In this document: positions 1-9,306 of the stretch, one piece after another
Position numbering within the stretch: position 1 is the stretch's first letter
Layout of the letters: every line of letters starts with the position of its first letter
NCBI RefSeq assembly: GCF_014647375.1
Contig: NZ_BMPB01000003.1
Span: 124,001-188,000, forward strand
Direction of reading: 5' to 3'
Source of the DNA: Parabacteroides faecis
GTDB lineage: Bacteria > Bacteroidota > Bacteroidia > Bacteroidales > Tannerellaceae
DNA: 64,000 nt
The notes under the pieces: model-generated
What the model was told of the DNA's origin: nothing
What the model saw: only the letters and a program-made list of their open reading frames with translations
The model's database searches: none
Position numbers and translations under genes: made by a program

Positions 1-1573
1 CGTAAGGGTTGTTGCCATTCTTTCCGTCTGCATATTCCCCATTGGCCCATACAGCCGGATAGATCATAGGAGCCAGACGCATGTTAGCGAAAGGAGAGTA
101 ATGGGGCTGGTGATTCTTGGTCCGTTTAAAATTAAAGTCCAACGTTGCCCCCAGATATTTATTTACCGTAAAGTCATTATTGGAACGAATCATAAAGCGT
201 TCGTAATAACGATCGGCATACAGGCCATCCACTTTGTCATAAACGAACGAAGCATTCGATTTTACAGCTTTGGAACCTCCCGCCACGCTGATCGTATGGG
301 TCTGGCGCGGAGCCGATCCTTTCAGGATCATCCCTACCCAATCCGTCATCGGATATTTATCAGGGTTCGTCAGATAATTTTTCTCCCAGTTGTTTATGTC
401 TTCTTCCGAATAGGCCTGGTTCCAACCTCCGGATTTGTTGTCGTTATAACGCAGTTCATTGGTTGTTTCCAGAAAACGTTTGACACCGACATATTCAGGT
501 TGTTTTGTCGGGATCTCCAACCCGTATTCAAAATTGTAATCAATCGACAGGCTCTTTTCCTGGGCACGTTTGGTTGTGATCAAAATAACACCGGCAGCGG
601 CACGTGAACCGTAAATAGAAGCGGATGCAGCATCTTTCAATACCGACATACTTTCTACATCATTCGGGTTCACGTCATTAATACCCCCCGGAACACCATC
701 TATTATCACCAGCGGACTGGTATCACCGATAGTCGTAATACCACGGACCCTGATACTACCGGCAGCAGCTCCCGGTGCACTATTATCGCGGGTCACCATC
801 ACTCCGGCAACAGAACCTTGCAAAGCCGTCGATAACTGTGTGGTTTTACGAGATGCCAGGTCATCACCTTTCACGGCAGCAACCGCTCCCGTCAAATCCC
901 TCTTTTTCATTGTACCATACCCAACGACAACAACCTCATCCAACATTTCCGAATCTTCTTTCAAAGTAACGGTTACCGTATTTTTACCGGCTACGGATAT
1001 TTCATTTGTCACATATCCTATATAAGTAATCACTAATGTTGCGTCAGACGCAACATGAAGGGAGAAGCTCCCTTCGGCATTGGTAATGGTACCATTGGTC
1101 GTTCCTTTCTCCACGACATTCGCACCGATAACCGGCAGTCCTTCTTCGTCGTAAATGACACCGGAAACCGACTTTGTATTTTGCTGGTCCACAAGAGCAT
1201 TCAAACGCCCCCCGGCAGCCACTTTGATCAGCACCTGGCGATCTATGATCTGATACTCATATCCGGTATTCCTGAAAACTTGTGCAAGCACCTCTTCCAA
1301 AGAAACATCTTTCGCTTTTACGCTCACTTTCCTGTTTACATTTACATGGTTATCATTGAAAAAGAATGTAAACTCACTGTTTTTTTCAATCTCTTTCAGA
1401 ATCTCAATTATACTACTGTTCTGTTTGTTTATTGAGACTTTGTAATCCTGCGCGTAGGTAGAAGCAGAAATACAACAGGCTACAGCCAGTGAAAATAAAA
1501 CTGTGATCCTCATAATACGAATTGTTTTTCTGAATAACGGGACACAACAATCCCTGTCATTGTTTTTTTTCAT
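1..1573 (-). CDS. SusC/RagA-family TonB-dependent outer-membrane transducer (5' part only)
   Basis: The reading frame is open from the ATG at 1573 to the left edge of the window, so only about 524 N-terminal residues are present. After a long signal region ending near ASTYAQ (about residue 42) comes an STN domain (about 45-118), then a carboxypeptidase-regulatory-like domain, a TonB-box-like EVVVVGYGT and the start of the TonB plug with VRGITTIGDTSPLVIIDGVPGG. In this family the protein imports oligosaccharides or other large ligands across the outer membrane. The STN domain marks the subclass that signals to a FecR anti-sigma factor. The FecR and ECF sigma genes directly upstream fit that role. 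An internal ATG at 1513 is possible, but the ATG at 1573 gives the usual long basic N-terminus. The partner SusD and any enzymes would lie beyond the left edge, so the substrate cannot be inferred. Confidence 0.95.
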   Translation of the reverse strand, partial: MKKNNDRDCCVPLFRKTIRIMRITVLFSLAVACCISASTYAQDYKVSINKQNSSIIEILKEIEKNSEFTFFFNDNHVNVNRKVSVKAKDVSLEEVLAQVFRNTGYEYQIIDRQVLIKVAAGGRLNALVDQQNTKSVSGVIYDEEGLPVIGANVVEKGTTNGTITNAEGSFSLHVASDATLVITYIGYVTNEISVAGKNTVTVTLKEDSEMLDEVVVVGYGTMKKRDLTGAVAAVKGDDLASRKTTQLSTALQGSVAGVMVTRDNSAPGAAAGSIRVRGITTIGDTSPLVIIDGVPGGINDVNPNDVESMSVLKDAASASIYGSRAAAGVILITTKRAQEKSLSIDYNFEYGLEIPTKQPEYVGVKRFLETTNELRYNDNKSGGWNQAYSEEDINNWEKNYLTNPDKYPMTDWVGMILKGSAPRQTHTISVAGGSKAVKSNASFVYDKVDGLYADRYYERFMIRSNNDFTVNKYLGATLDFNFKRTKNHQPHYSPFANMRLAPMIYPAVWANGEYADGKNGNNPY

Positions 1574-1742
1574 AACTTTGTATTGTTTTTGATAAATAAT
1601 GAATGCAAGTCATCGGCTTGGACTCCTTAAGACATGCATTTGGTCTAAAACATTCTGATTGGAAGGTACTTGCAGGTATCTTCCAATTTTTTAGGTTAAC
1701 TGTTTATCCATCCATACGTATTTGTTTTAAGTTATTAATTAT

Positions 1743-2720
1743 TTACTTGAGAATCAATTGATAATTCCCGTTACTTGTTTCCTTGTACTTTAACGGGGAT
1801 GAGGCTCCCATCATAAAAAGAATTCTTTCAAGAGATTCATCCCTGATCTTAAATGTAAACCGGTATTTATCAGCCAGATCCTGCTGGCACATGATCTTAC
1901 GCCCATACCATTGTTCCAGACGGGGAATGATCATCGATAACTTTTCATTCTCGAAACTCAGTATCCGTTGCTTTCGCCAGGCTGTATATTTATCCGCATC
2001 GACATCCTGCACGGAGGCTGAATTATCTCGTTTGTCAAATACTATTTTCTCATCCGGCGACAGAAGGTATCCGCCATTCTTATTATTCAGAGAGCCGTTG
2101 CAATTCACCCTTATCTTTCCATTCAACAGAATGGCCTCCGACTTATTCTCTATACCATAACTAAAAACCTCAAATGCAGTGCCCAGAGCTTCTATATCCA
2201 TATCAGCAGTATGAACAACAAACGGCTTATGAGGATTCTTATAAACATCGAAGAATGCCTGTCCATCCAGGCTGACTTCCCGCTTTCCGGAAGAAAACTC
2301 CGACGGGTAGGTCAATTTACTGCCCGGACCCAACTGGACCTCCGTTCCATCCGGCAATGACACCGATTGCATATTCTGAATACCCGAACTGACAATATAC
2401 ATCGGAGGATCATTCCTCTTTTCCAGGAAAAGGTAAGTCATTCCCCCCAACGCCAGTAACAGCAGTATGGAGGCGACGGCACTATAGATTTTATAGAACT
2501 GCGTTTTCCCCGGTCTGTTACCCTCTATCCGCCTGCGTATGTACTGCCATATATGCACCCCGTCCGTCCGGTCGAAGGCTGCCGCATCCGGGGCATTTTC
2601 CCATTGATCGCCCATCCGTTCCTTTATAGCCACCCGATCGTTCAGGGCAGCTACTTCTTCCTCTGCCAATGCATCCTGCATCAGTTTCTTCAGTATATAT
2701 TTCTTATCATTCTGATTCAT
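1743..2720 (-). CDS. FecR-family anti-sigma factor
   Basis: This 325-residue protein has a cytoplasmic N-terminal region (1-78), one transmembrane helix (about 79-99, IYSAVASILLLLALGGMTYLFL), a periplasmic FecR domain (about 110-210, with SLPDGTEVQLGPGSKLTYP and GQAFFDV) and a C-terminal DUF4974-like domain (about 255-322). In the established model it holds the ECF sigma factor until the STN domain of the outer-membrane transducer signals that ligand is bound. Gene order sigma, fecR, susC on one strand supports a trans-envelope cascade for a nutrient-uptake locus. No separate promoter is apparent in the 105 bases between it and the sigma gene. Confidence 0.95.
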   Translation of the reverse strand: MNQNDKKYILKKLMQDALAEEEVAALNDRVAIKERMGDQWENAPDAAAFDRTDGVHIWQYIRRRIEGNRPGKTQFYKIYSAVASILLLLALGGMTYLFLEKRNDPPMYIVSSGIQNMQSVSLPDGTEVQLGPGSKLTYPSEFSSGKREVSLDGQAFFDVYKNPHKPFVVHTADMDIEALGTAFEVFSYGIENKSEAILLNGKIRVNCNGSLNNKNGGYLLSPDEKIVFDKRDNSASVQDVDADKYTAWRKQRILSFENEKLSMIIPRLEQWYGRKIMCQQDLADKYRFTFKIRDESLERILFMMGASSPLKYKETSNGNYQLILK

Positions 2721-2825
2721 TTCTTCTATGTGCTTTATAATAAATACACCTAACCCGAGCGTGTCCCCCTATCCGGCCATAGATTTTTTTCGATTTTCTG
2801 AAATAAAAGAGAAGAGATAACCTAT

Positions 2826-3368
2826 TTACAGGAAAAGAGCAAGCATCGATATATTCTTTCTCAAATACTTTAAAGCTTCACTGATCTGATTTTCTACAGT
2901 TTTTTCTGAAATATGCAATAGTTCGGCTATTTCCTTATAACTCTTATTTTCTTTCCGGCTCAGGTTAAATATTTCGCGACGACGCGGAGGGAGTTCATTG
3001 ATCAGCAGATCGATATAGTCACTCAGGTTCTTAGCCTCTATCTCTTCTTCTATATCATACGAACTTTCCATAGCCGAGATAACGGTCATTTTATAGAAGT
3101 CTTCGTTCAGGCTCTTACGGTGTTGGTTAAAGATCAGGTTACGGGTTATAATAAATAATAGTCCTTTGAAATTATCTTCCTGGCGCATAAAGTCACGCGA
3201 TTCCCAGATTTTGATAAAAACTTCCTGTACGACCTCCTCTGCCGCATCCTTACCGGTCAGATAAAGCCGACTGAAGTTGTATACTTGCCTCCAGTACTTT
3301 TTATACAAAGCAGTAAAAGCATCTTTATCACTTTGTTTTAACAATAATATGAGTTCATTATCCTCCAT
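2826..3368 (-). CDS. ECF RNA polymerase sigma factor (RpoE/sigma-24 type)
   Basis: This 180-residue protein has sigma-70 region 2 (about 10-90, including TGKDAAEEVVQEVFIKIW) and region 4 (about 120-172, with ELPPRRREIFNLSRKENKSYKEIAELLHISEKTVENQI). Length and organisation match ECF sigma factors of Bacteroidetes polysaccharide-utilisation or iron-uptake loci. It is followed by fecR and a susC transducer, which it probably transcribes when released. A housekeeping-type -7 box lies just upstream at 3389-3396, so basal expression would not depend on the factor itself. Confidence 0.95.
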   Translation of the reverse strand: MEDNELILLLKQSDKDAFTALYKKYWRQVYNFSRLYLTGKDAAEEVVQEVFIKIWESRDFMRQEDNFKGLLFIITRNLIFNQHRKSLNEDFYKMTVISAMESSYDIEEEIEAKNLSDYIDLLINELPPRRREIFNLSRKENKSYKEIAELLHISEKTVENQISEALKYLRKNISMLALFL

Positions 3369-3388
3369 CTCGTTCGTCCAGAATACTG

Positions 3389-3396
3389 CAAATATA
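3389..3396 (-). promoter_or_regulatory. -7 promoter box for the ECF sigma gene
   Basis: The minus strand reads TATATTTG, matching the Bacteroidetes -7 consensus TAnnTTTG, about 20 bases before the ATG of the sigma gene. I did not find an unambiguous -33 element. Confidence 0.55.
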
Positions 3397-3473
3397 AGAG
3401 AATTATTTTATTGTTAATAAATAAAAACAAAATATACCCTGTTTATGGTATATATCATAATCAATCCGATACC

Positions 3474-3481
3474 TATCTTTG
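3474..3481 (+). promoter_or_regulatory. -7 promoter box for cysK
   Basis: TATCTTTG, a perfect TAnnTTTG match, lies 38 bases upstream of the cysK ATG in an AT-rich gap between divergent genes. Confidence 0.65.
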
Positions 3482-3519
3482 TTGCATAGATAAGAAACAA
3501 TTTAAAAACATAAAAGAAT

Positions 3520-4467
3520 ATGGGAAAAGTAGCAAAATCATTGACAGACCTGGTCGGTAACACACCGTTACTGGAGTTCTCGAATTTCAATGCAAGCAAG
3601 GGAGTAAAAGCGAAACTGATCGGCAAACTGGAGTATTTCAATCCGGCAGGAAGTGTGAAAGACCGCATTGCTCTGGCAATGATCGAAGACGCAGAAAAGA
3701 AAGGACTGCTGAAACCGGGAGCGACCATCATCGAACCGACAAGCGGAAATACCGGAGTCGGACTGGCTTTCGTTTCGGCTGCCAAAGGATATAAATTAGT
3801 CCTGACGATGCCTGAAACGATGAGTATAGAACGTCGTAACCTGTTAAAAGCACTTGGAGCCCACCTAGTATTAACTCCCGGAGCCGACGGCATGAAGGGA
3901 GCCATCGCCAAAGCCGAATCATTACGTGACGAAACACCCGGTTCCATCATCCTGCAACAATTCGAAAATCCGGCTAATCCGGCCAAACATGTGGAAACGA
4001 CTGCCCAGGAGATCTGGCGTGATACGGACGGCAAAGTCGATATTTTCGTGGCAGGTGTCGGCACAGGTGGAACAGTCAGCGGTGTCGGAGAAGGTTTGAA
4101 AGCACATAATCCGGATATAAAGATCGTAGCGGTAGAGCCGAGCGACTCCCCCGTCCTCTCGGGAGGAAAACCGGGACCGCATAAGATACAAGGTATCGGA
4201 GCCGGCTTCATCCCTAAAACATATAACGGCAAGTTTGTCGATGAGATCATTCAGGTTGAAAACGACGATGCTATCCGGACCAGCCGTGAACTGGCACAGA
4301 CAGAAGGTTTGCTTGTCGGCATCTCTTCTGGTGCAGCAGTGTATGCGGCATTGAAACTGGCAGAACTGCCTGAGAATGCCGGAAAGACAATCGTCGCCTT
4401 ACTGCCGGATACAGGGGAACGGTATCTTTCTACGGTACTGTACGCGTTTGAAGAGTATCCGTTGTAA
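3520..4467 (+). CDS. cysK: Cysteine synthase A (O-acetylserine sulfhydrylase)
   Basis: This 315-residue PLP enzyme joins O-acetylserine and sulfide to make cysteine. The PLP lysine is K47 in [12 protein letters not shown]. The phosphate-binding loop [10 protein letters not shown] starts near residue 77, the glycine-rich [12 protein letters not shown] segment near 177 and [10 protein letters not shown] near 266. Length and motifs are typical of CysK rather than cystathionine beta-synthase, because no CBS domains follow. It stands alone with its own promoter. Its last codons and stop are duplicated just downstream (4450-4489). A long open frame on the opposite strand is a shadow of this gene. 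Confidence 0.97.
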   Translation: MGKVAKSLTDLVGNTPLLEFSNFNASKGVKAKLIGKLEYFNPAGSVKDRIALAMIEDAEKKGLLKPGATIIEPTSGNTGVGLAFVSAAKGYKLVLTMPETMSIERRNLLKALGAHLVLTPGADGMKGAIAKAESLRDETPGSIILQQFENPANPAKHVETTAQEIWRDTDGKVDIFVAGVGTGGTVSGVGEGLKAHNPDIKIVAVEPSDSPVLSGGKPGPHKIQGIGAGFIPKTYNGKFVDEIIQVENDDAIRTSRELAQTEGLLVGISSGAAVYAALKLAELPENAGKTIVALLPDTGERYLSTVLYAFEEYPL

Positions 4468-4489
4468 GTGAAGAGTATTCATTGTAAGT
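4450..4489 (+). repeat. 20-bp tandem duplication across the cysK stop codon
   Basis: Positions 4450-4469 and 4470-4489 are two adjacent 20-bp copies differing at two bases. The first copy contains the last cysK codons and the stop codon. Confidence 0.8.
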
Positions 4490-4522
4490 GAATATCAGAA
4501 ATGAACTGTACCATTATAAAAG

Positions 4523-4715
4523 AGGCTTAGCTGTTACAGGTTCATTTGCCGTCAGTTTTAACTGACGGTTTGCAGATAGTTTATCTCTTTTGGCTTTAGC
4601 CACATTTCTCTTTAATGGGGATATATTTTAAAATGGGACTAAAGTCCAAAGAAATAGCCATTTACAAATCCGTCAGTTAAAACTGACGGCAAATGAACCT
4701 GTAACAAGCAAGCCT
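4523..4715. repeat. 193-bp inverted-repeat element (MITE/REP-like)
   Basis: Positions 4533-4568 and 4670-4705 are a perfect 36-bp inverted repeat. The arms continue imperfectly outward for about ten more bases on each side (to 4523 and 4715). Each arm contains its own near-palindrome, CCGTCAGTTTTAACTGACGG. The interior carries small dyads (GGCTTTAGCC and GGACTAAAGTCC) and no open frame. This nested structure resembles a non-autonomous mobile or REP-type element. I see no clear target-site duplication, and copy number cannot be judged from one window. Confidence 0.7.
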
Positions 4716-4723
4716 TGCTTGTT
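4703..4723. repeat. 21-bp palindrome at the right edge of the element
   Basis: AACAAGCAAG and CTTGCTTGTT flank a single central base, forming a perfect dyad that overlaps the end of the inverted-repeat element. It could be a weak transcription-stop hairpin after cysK. Confidence 0.6.
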
Positions 4724-4777
4724 ATCTCTTCCCCAACAAATAATAGTCAAATATTAAACTAATATCAAAGAAATTCC

Positions 4778-4785
4778 TATCTTTG
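4778..4785 (+). promoter_or_regulatory. -7 promoter box for the MarR/efflux operon
   Basis: TATCTTTG matches the Bacteroidetes -7 consensus and lies 19 bases before the marR-type ATG, so the 5' leader would be short. Confidence 0.65.
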
Positions 4786-4804
4786 CATCCCAAAAACAGC
4801 AAGT

Positions 4805-5245
4805 ATGACGGATAGTGAATTAGCGCACGAACTTAATTTATTGATATTAAAGACCCGGATGACATTCCGGCAAACGATTCAACGATTACTTAAAAAAAAC
4901 AATGTCGATATGACCTTCGAGATGCTTCAGGTCATGCATTGCCTATGGAAAGAACAGGGTGTCAGCCAACAAACGCTGGCGGAAAAAACGGCGAAGGACA
5001 AGGCATGCCTCACCAACCTGATCAACAACCTGGAGAAAAAAGAATGGGTCGTACGCCGGGAAGACACCAACGACCGGCGTAACAAACTCATATTTCTTAC
5101 ACCGGAAGGAGAAAAAGTGGCTGAAAAGATAAAGTCACTCCTGAAAGATATGTACACACAGATAGGCAACCAAATGAATACCCGCCACATGGAAGCCTGC
5201 ATGAAGCATCTGAATAAATTGAATGAGATATTTGATCAGATATAG
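4805..5245 (+). CDS. MarR-family transcriptional regulator
   Basis: This 146-residue winged-helix protein has the MarR layout: helical dimerisation ends and a central helix-turn-helix (GVSQQTLAEKTAKDKACLTNLINNLEKKEWVVRREDTNDRRNKLIFLTPEG, about 58-110) with the wing motif DRRNK. MarR proteins usually repress adjacent efflux genes and are released by small aromatic ligands. It is the first gene of a four-gene efflux operon, and its end overlaps the next gene by 23 bases, so translation is probably coupled. It most likely autoregulates the operon. The ligand is unknown. Confidence 0.93.
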   Translation: MTDSELAHELNLLILKTRMTFRQTIQRLLKKNNVDMTFEMLQVMHCLWKEQGVSQQTLAEKTAKDKACLTNLINNLEKKEWVVRREDTNDRRNKLIFLTPEGEKVAEKIKSLLKDMYTQIGNQMNTRHMEACMKHLNKLNEIFDQI

Positions 5246-6533
5246 TTTATTAATGTTACTGTTTATTTGTAAGCCTGTTGCGACTTATTCCCAACAGGCT
5301 TACTCGCTTTCTCTCGACGAGTTATTCCGTCTGGGGACAGAGAACAGTTTGCGCCTGCAAGCCTCCCGCATGGAGGAAGTCATCGCGGACGACAAGGAAA
5401 AGACGGCAAAGACCTCACGCCTACCCGGTATCAGTATCGGTGCGACGACCGGATATATCGGACAGTCTACCGTCTTCCGCAAAGGATTGGCGCAGCCCGT
5501 GCATCCCGACCTGCCCGACTGGTCGCACAATTATAATGTAGAGGTGACCCAACCCGTCTACCACGGAGGGAAAATCCATTATAACATCAAGCGGGCTTCC
5601 CTGGAAAAAGAGATTGCCACACTGAACTCGACCAACAGCGAGGCAGAGATCAAACTCCTTTTGTTGCGCCGGTATATGGACCTTTTCAGCCTTTATAAAC
5701 AAAGAGACGTATTCGCCCGCAACGTGGAAGAATCCACACGCCGGCTGGACGATATCCGCAGGTTGAAGAAGGAAGGCGTCGTCACCCGTAACGATGAGTT
5801 GCGCAGCGAACTGCAACTGACCAACGACCAGCTAGCCTGCCGTGAAGCTGACGACGATATTTCCATTGTTTCGCAACAGCTCGACGTCCTGCTCGGACTG
5901 GACGAGTCGTTACTTCTGCAACCCGATACGACACTGCTTTATACAGCTGTTTCGCTGGAAGACTACGAGATATACGTCCTGCAGGCTTACAGCAACTATC
6001 CGGAGTTGCAAATCGCCCGCTATAACACGAAACTGGCGGAAAACGACATTCGCCTGTCGCAAGCAGATTATCTGCCTTCCCTTTCCATCCGGGCCGCCAA
6101 TACACTGTCACGCCCGTTGAGCACTACGATGGAAGATATGTTTTCCAATAACTGGAATATAGCGTTAAGCCTGTCTTACAACCTGTCTTCCCTCTATCAG
6201 AACAAGCATAAAATGCACGAGGCCAAACAATACGTCCACCTCCGGAAAAACAGGGAAGACCAGATACGGCAGGATATCCGTATCAATGTCAGAAGTGCCT
6301 GGATCAGGCATCACGAAGCACTCGACCGTGTACAGGCACTCCTGTTATCGGTCAGGCAGGCCGAAGAGAACTATCGCATCGTGCGGAACCGTTATCTGAA
6401 CCAGTTATCCATCCTGACCGATCTGCTCGATGCCAGCAGTGTCAGGCTCGAAGCCGAACTGCAACTGACGAATGCCCGTACCGAGGCCGTTTACAGCTAC
6501 TACGAACTGATGCGTTCGTGCGGCAATTTATAA
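5223..6533 (+). CDS. TolC-family outer-membrane efflux channel
   Basis: This 436-residue protein starts with a signal peptide (MRYLIRYSLLMLLFICKPVATYSQ) followed by two repeats of the outer-membrane efflux domain, rich in long alpha-helical segments (for example 140-215 and 340-430). TolC proteins trimerise into a channel spanning the outer membrane and periplasm. The chosen ATG lies within the end of the marR gene. A second ATG at 5253 would still leave part of a signal peptide. It precedes the membrane-fusion and inner-membrane subunits, so the three together form a tripartite drug exporter. Confidence 0.93.
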   Translation: MRYLIRYSLLMLLFICKPVATYSQQAYSLSLDELFRLGTENSLRLQASRMEEVIADDKEKTAKTSRLPGISIGATTGYIGQSTVFRKGLAQPVHPDLPDWSHNYNVEVTQPVYHGGKIHYNIKRASLEKEIATLNSTNSEAEIKLLLLRRYMDLFSLYKQRDVFARNVEESTRRLDDIRRLKKEGVVTRNDELRSELQLTNDQLACREADDDISIVSQQLDVLLGLDESLLLQPDTTLLYTAVSLEDYEIYVLQAYSNYPELQIARYNTKLAENDIRLSQADYLPSLSIRAANTLSRPLSTTMEDMFSNNWNIALSLSYNLSSLYQNKHKMHEAKQYVHLRKNREDQIRQDIRINVRSAWIRHHEALDRVQALLLSVRQAEENYRIVRNRYLNQLSILTDLLDASSVRLEAELQLTNARTEAVYSYYELMRSCGNL

Positions 6534-6551
6534 CCGATAAAACAATTCTGT

Positions 6552-7622
6552 ATGTCAGCATTACATAAGAAAAGAAAACAATTACTACGGTTGAAGATCA
6601 GGAACATCACGCTCAACACGATCTGTATCCTGCTTGCCTTCGGCGGAATATCGTGGACTGTGAACTATTTCTGGAAATACGTAAACTACGAGATCACCAA
6701 CGATGCCGTAGTCGACCAGTATATCATCCCCGTCAATATCCGTGTACCGGGATACATCAGAGAAGTCCGTTTCACCGAACATCAGCAAGTCAAGGCAGGC
6801 GACACGCTTCTTATCCTCGACGACCGTGAATACCGCATCAAACTAAAAGATGCTGCGGCGGCCCTTCTGGATGCACATGCGTCTAAAGACATCTTAAGCT
6901 CCGGCATCGAAACCTCTCAGGTGAATATCGGTATCCAGGAAGCGAATATCGCGGAGACGAAAGCCCGTTTGTGGCAACTCGAACAGGATTATCAACGGTA
7001 TGCCAACCTACTGGCGGAAGAATCCGTCTCACAACAGCAATATGAACAGGTCAAAGCAAACTACGAAGCTATGAAAGCCCGTTACGATGCTTTGTTGCGC
7101 CAAAAGAATGCCGCCCAGTCCCAATACACGGAAACGAGCAAAAAGAGCGGCAGTGTCGAAGCCACGATCCTTCGCAAGGAGGCTGACCTGGAGATGGCGC
7201 AACTGAACCTCTCCTATACAGTTGTCACCGCCCCTTTCGACGGATACATGGGACGGCGTACACTGGAAACCGGGCAACTGGTGCAGGCAGGGCAAACCCT
7301 CAGCTATCTCGTCCGCGGCAACGACAAATGGATCACCGCCAATTACAAAGAGACACAAATCAGCCACATCTACATCGGGCAGCAGGTCCGTATCAAGGTG
7401 GATGCCATCGACAACCGTATCTTCCACGGCACGGTAACGGCTATCTCCGAGGCGACAGGATCGAAATATTCGCTGGTCCCGACCGATAATTCGGCCGGTA
7501 ATTTTGTCAAGATACAGCAACGTATCCCCGTGCGGATCGACCTCACAGATGTTTCGCCCGAAGATATGAATCTGCTCCGTGCCGGAATGATGGTGGAGAC
7601 GGAAGCATTGAAGAAAGAGTGA
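6552..7622 (+). CDS. HlyD/EmrA-type membrane-fusion protein
   Basis: This 356-residue periplasmic adaptor has one N-terminal transmembrane helix (about 20-44), a biotinyl-lipoyl-like half (VPGYIREVRFTEHQQVKAGDTLLILDDREY), a long helical hairpin (about 100-195), the returning lipoyl half (VTAPFDGYMGRRTLETGQLV) and a beta-barrel domain. This matches EmrA-like partners of MFS pumps. It begins 18 bases after the TolC-like gene and connects that channel to the MFS transporter downstream. Confidence 0.94.
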   Translation: MSALHKKRKQLLRLKIRNITLNTICILLAFGGISWTVNYFWKYVNYEITNDAVVDQYIIPVNIRVPGYIREVRFTEHQQVKAGDTLLILDDREYRIKLKDAAAALLDAHASKDILSSGIETSQVNIGIQEANIAETKARLWQLEQDYQRYANLLAEESVSQQQYEQVKANYEAMKARYDALLRQKNAAQSQYTETSKKSGSVEATILRKEADLEMAQLNLSYTVVTAPFDGYMGRRTLETGQLVQAGQTLSYLVRGNDKWITANYKETQISHIYIGQQVRIKVDAIDNRIFHGTVTAISEATGSKYSLVPTDNSAGNFVKIQQRIPVRIDLTDVSPEDMNLLRAGMMVETEALKKE

Positions 7623-7669
7623 AAGATACGTATTACACGGATTTTCTTATTTAAAGCAAATAGAAGCAT

Positions 7670-9274
7670 ATGGCTCAACAGGTTTTACTGAATGTCCCGA
7701 TACGCCCCTGGGTTCCCCGGTGGCTGGGGATCGTCACGGCCTTCGTCGTCATGCTGCCGATCATCCTCATCAACGGAGCTTATACGGGGAATATCACCGA
7801 AGTTTCGGGAACGCTCGGCGTATTGAGCGAGGATATCAGTATGGCCTACTATGCGACATCGGCAGGCATGGCGGTCTCCTACCCGCTTATCCCCAAGGTC
7901 CGCCCGGTGGTAACGACCAAGACGATCCTGTTGATCGACCTGCTTTTGCAGGTTATATTAAGCTTTATTTGTGCGCAGGTGAACCAGATGGATATCATCA
8001 TTGTCTGTAGTTTCTTTATCGGTTTCCTGAAAGGGTTTGCCATGCTGGAAATCATCCTGATGATCCGCCCGCTTTTCAGTCCGCAGAATGTCCGCAGCGA
8101 GTTTTATGCCTATTTCTACCCTATCGTCTTTTCGGCGGGGCAGATATCGATGGCAATCACGGCACAGCTCGCCTACTACTATCAATGGCAGTATATGTAT
8201 TATTTCGTTATCCTGCTGTTGCTGGTCGCCATCTCTTTTATCCTGATGTTTTTCCGGTATGCGAAGCGCCCCGTTCATTTTCCTTTTAAGGAGATAGACT
8301 GGAAAAGCATCCTGATCATAGCCTCTATCCTGCTCTTCACGATCTGGTCGGCCACATACGGCAAAACGCTCGACTGGTTCTCGTCCGCCAAGATCACCCT
8401 GTACGTATTGTCATTGCCGGTATTGGTCTGGTTGTTCGTTTCACGGCAAAAGACACAAAAGAATCCTTATATCCGGCTGGAAATACTGAATAGCAGCAAA
8501 GCACTGATCGGTTATTTCTTTATGATGCTGGTCATGTTCTTTTCGGCTACGAGTTCGCTGGTCACAAGCTATATGAATAACATCATACGGGTCGACAGCG
8601 TGCATGCCAACTTTCTGAACCTCTGGATGCTACCGGGCTTTATCGGCGGGGCGGTAGTTTGCTTCTGGTGGTTCCGCTGGCAGCGGTGGCGTTTCCGTAT
8701 ACTGATAGCCTCGGGAATGGCGTGTTATGTGGTTTATCTTGCTATCCTTTATTTCGGAATCACGCCGGACGGGACGTATGAAATGTTGTATCTTCCGATG
8801 TTCCTCCGGGGTATGGGGATGATGATCCTGTTTATCGCTTTTGGGGTGTATGCGGTGGAGGATATGAATCCGAAGTTGATGATATATAATGCTTTCTTCC
8901 TGATCAGTTGCCGTTCGGTGATAGCTCCTGCCCTGTCGTCGGCATTCTTTAACAATATACTTTACCGCCTGCAATTACGGGGTATGACAACCCTTTCGGA
9001 AAATATGGACCTGCAAAACCCACTGGCGGCACAGCAATATAATCAGTCTCTCAACAATGCGCTGGCACAGGGGCATAATATGACCGATGCCACCCTGCTT
9101 GCAACAAATAGCTTGTATGCGACGCTGCAATCGCAAAGTTTACTGCTTGCGCTGAAAACGATTATCGGTTATGTGTTGATATTCGCCATCGTAATAATGG
9201 TTATTTCTCGCTTTACTCCTTTCCATAAGACACTAAAAGTGGAGATTGTGAAGACGGGAGATGATATGGTGTAA
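7670..9274 (+). CDS. MFS drug transporter, DHA2/EmrB-like
   Basis: This 534-residue protein has about 14 predicted membrane segments, as expected for the DHA2 family of drug:proton antiporters, which work with HlyD-type adaptors. Hydrophobic stretches begin near residue 16 (WLGIVTAFVVMLPIILINGAY) and continue to the C-terminus (TIIGYVLIFAIVIMVIS). The periplasmic region before the last helix is polar and fairly long. It lies 47 bases after the adaptor gene and ends the operon. With the MarR regulator in front, a role in export of toxic compounds is likely; the substrate is not predictable. Confidence 0.92.
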   Translation: MAQQVLLNVPIRPWVPRWLGIVTAFVVMLPIILINGAYTGNITEVSGTLGVLSEDISMAYYATSAGMAVSYPLIPKVRPVVTTKTILLIDLLLQVILSFICAQVNQMDIIIVCSFFIGFLKGFAMLEIILMIRPLFSPQNVRSEFYAYFYPIVFSAGQISMAITAQLAYYYQWQYMYYFVILLLLVAISFILMFFRYAKRPVHFPFKEIDWKSILIIASILLFTIWSATYGKTLDWFSSAKITLYVLSLPVLVWLFVSRQKTQKNPYIRLEILNSSKALIGYFFMMLVMFFSATSSLVTSYMNNIIRVDSVHANFLNLWMLPGFIGGAVVCFWWFRWQRWRFRILIASGMACYVVYLAILYFGITPDGTYEMLYLPMFLRGMGMMILFIAFGVYAVEDMNPKLMIYNAFFLISCRSVIAPALSSAFFNNILYRLQLRGMTTLSENMDLQNPLAAQQYNQSLNNALAQGHNMTDATLLATNSLYATLQSQSLLLALKTIIGYVLIFAIVIMVISRFTPFHKTLKVEIVKTGDDMV

Positions 9275-9279
9275 TGTGT

Positions 9280-9303
9280 TACTTTTCTCTGGATGGAAAA
9301 GTA
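9280..9303. terminator. AT-rich hairpin between convergent genes
   Basis: TACTTTTC (9280-9287) pairs with GAAAAGTA (9296-9303) around an 8-base loop, between the end of the efflux operon and the end of the response-regulator gene. The stem is weak, so terminator function is tentative. Confidence 0.35.
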
Positions 9304-9306
9304 GAT

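Noticed and set aside
3414-4250. 278-codon open frame on the minus strand opposite cysK
   Set aside because: It is a mirror frame of the clear cysK gene, with low-complexity Ser/Pro composition and no motif or promoter.
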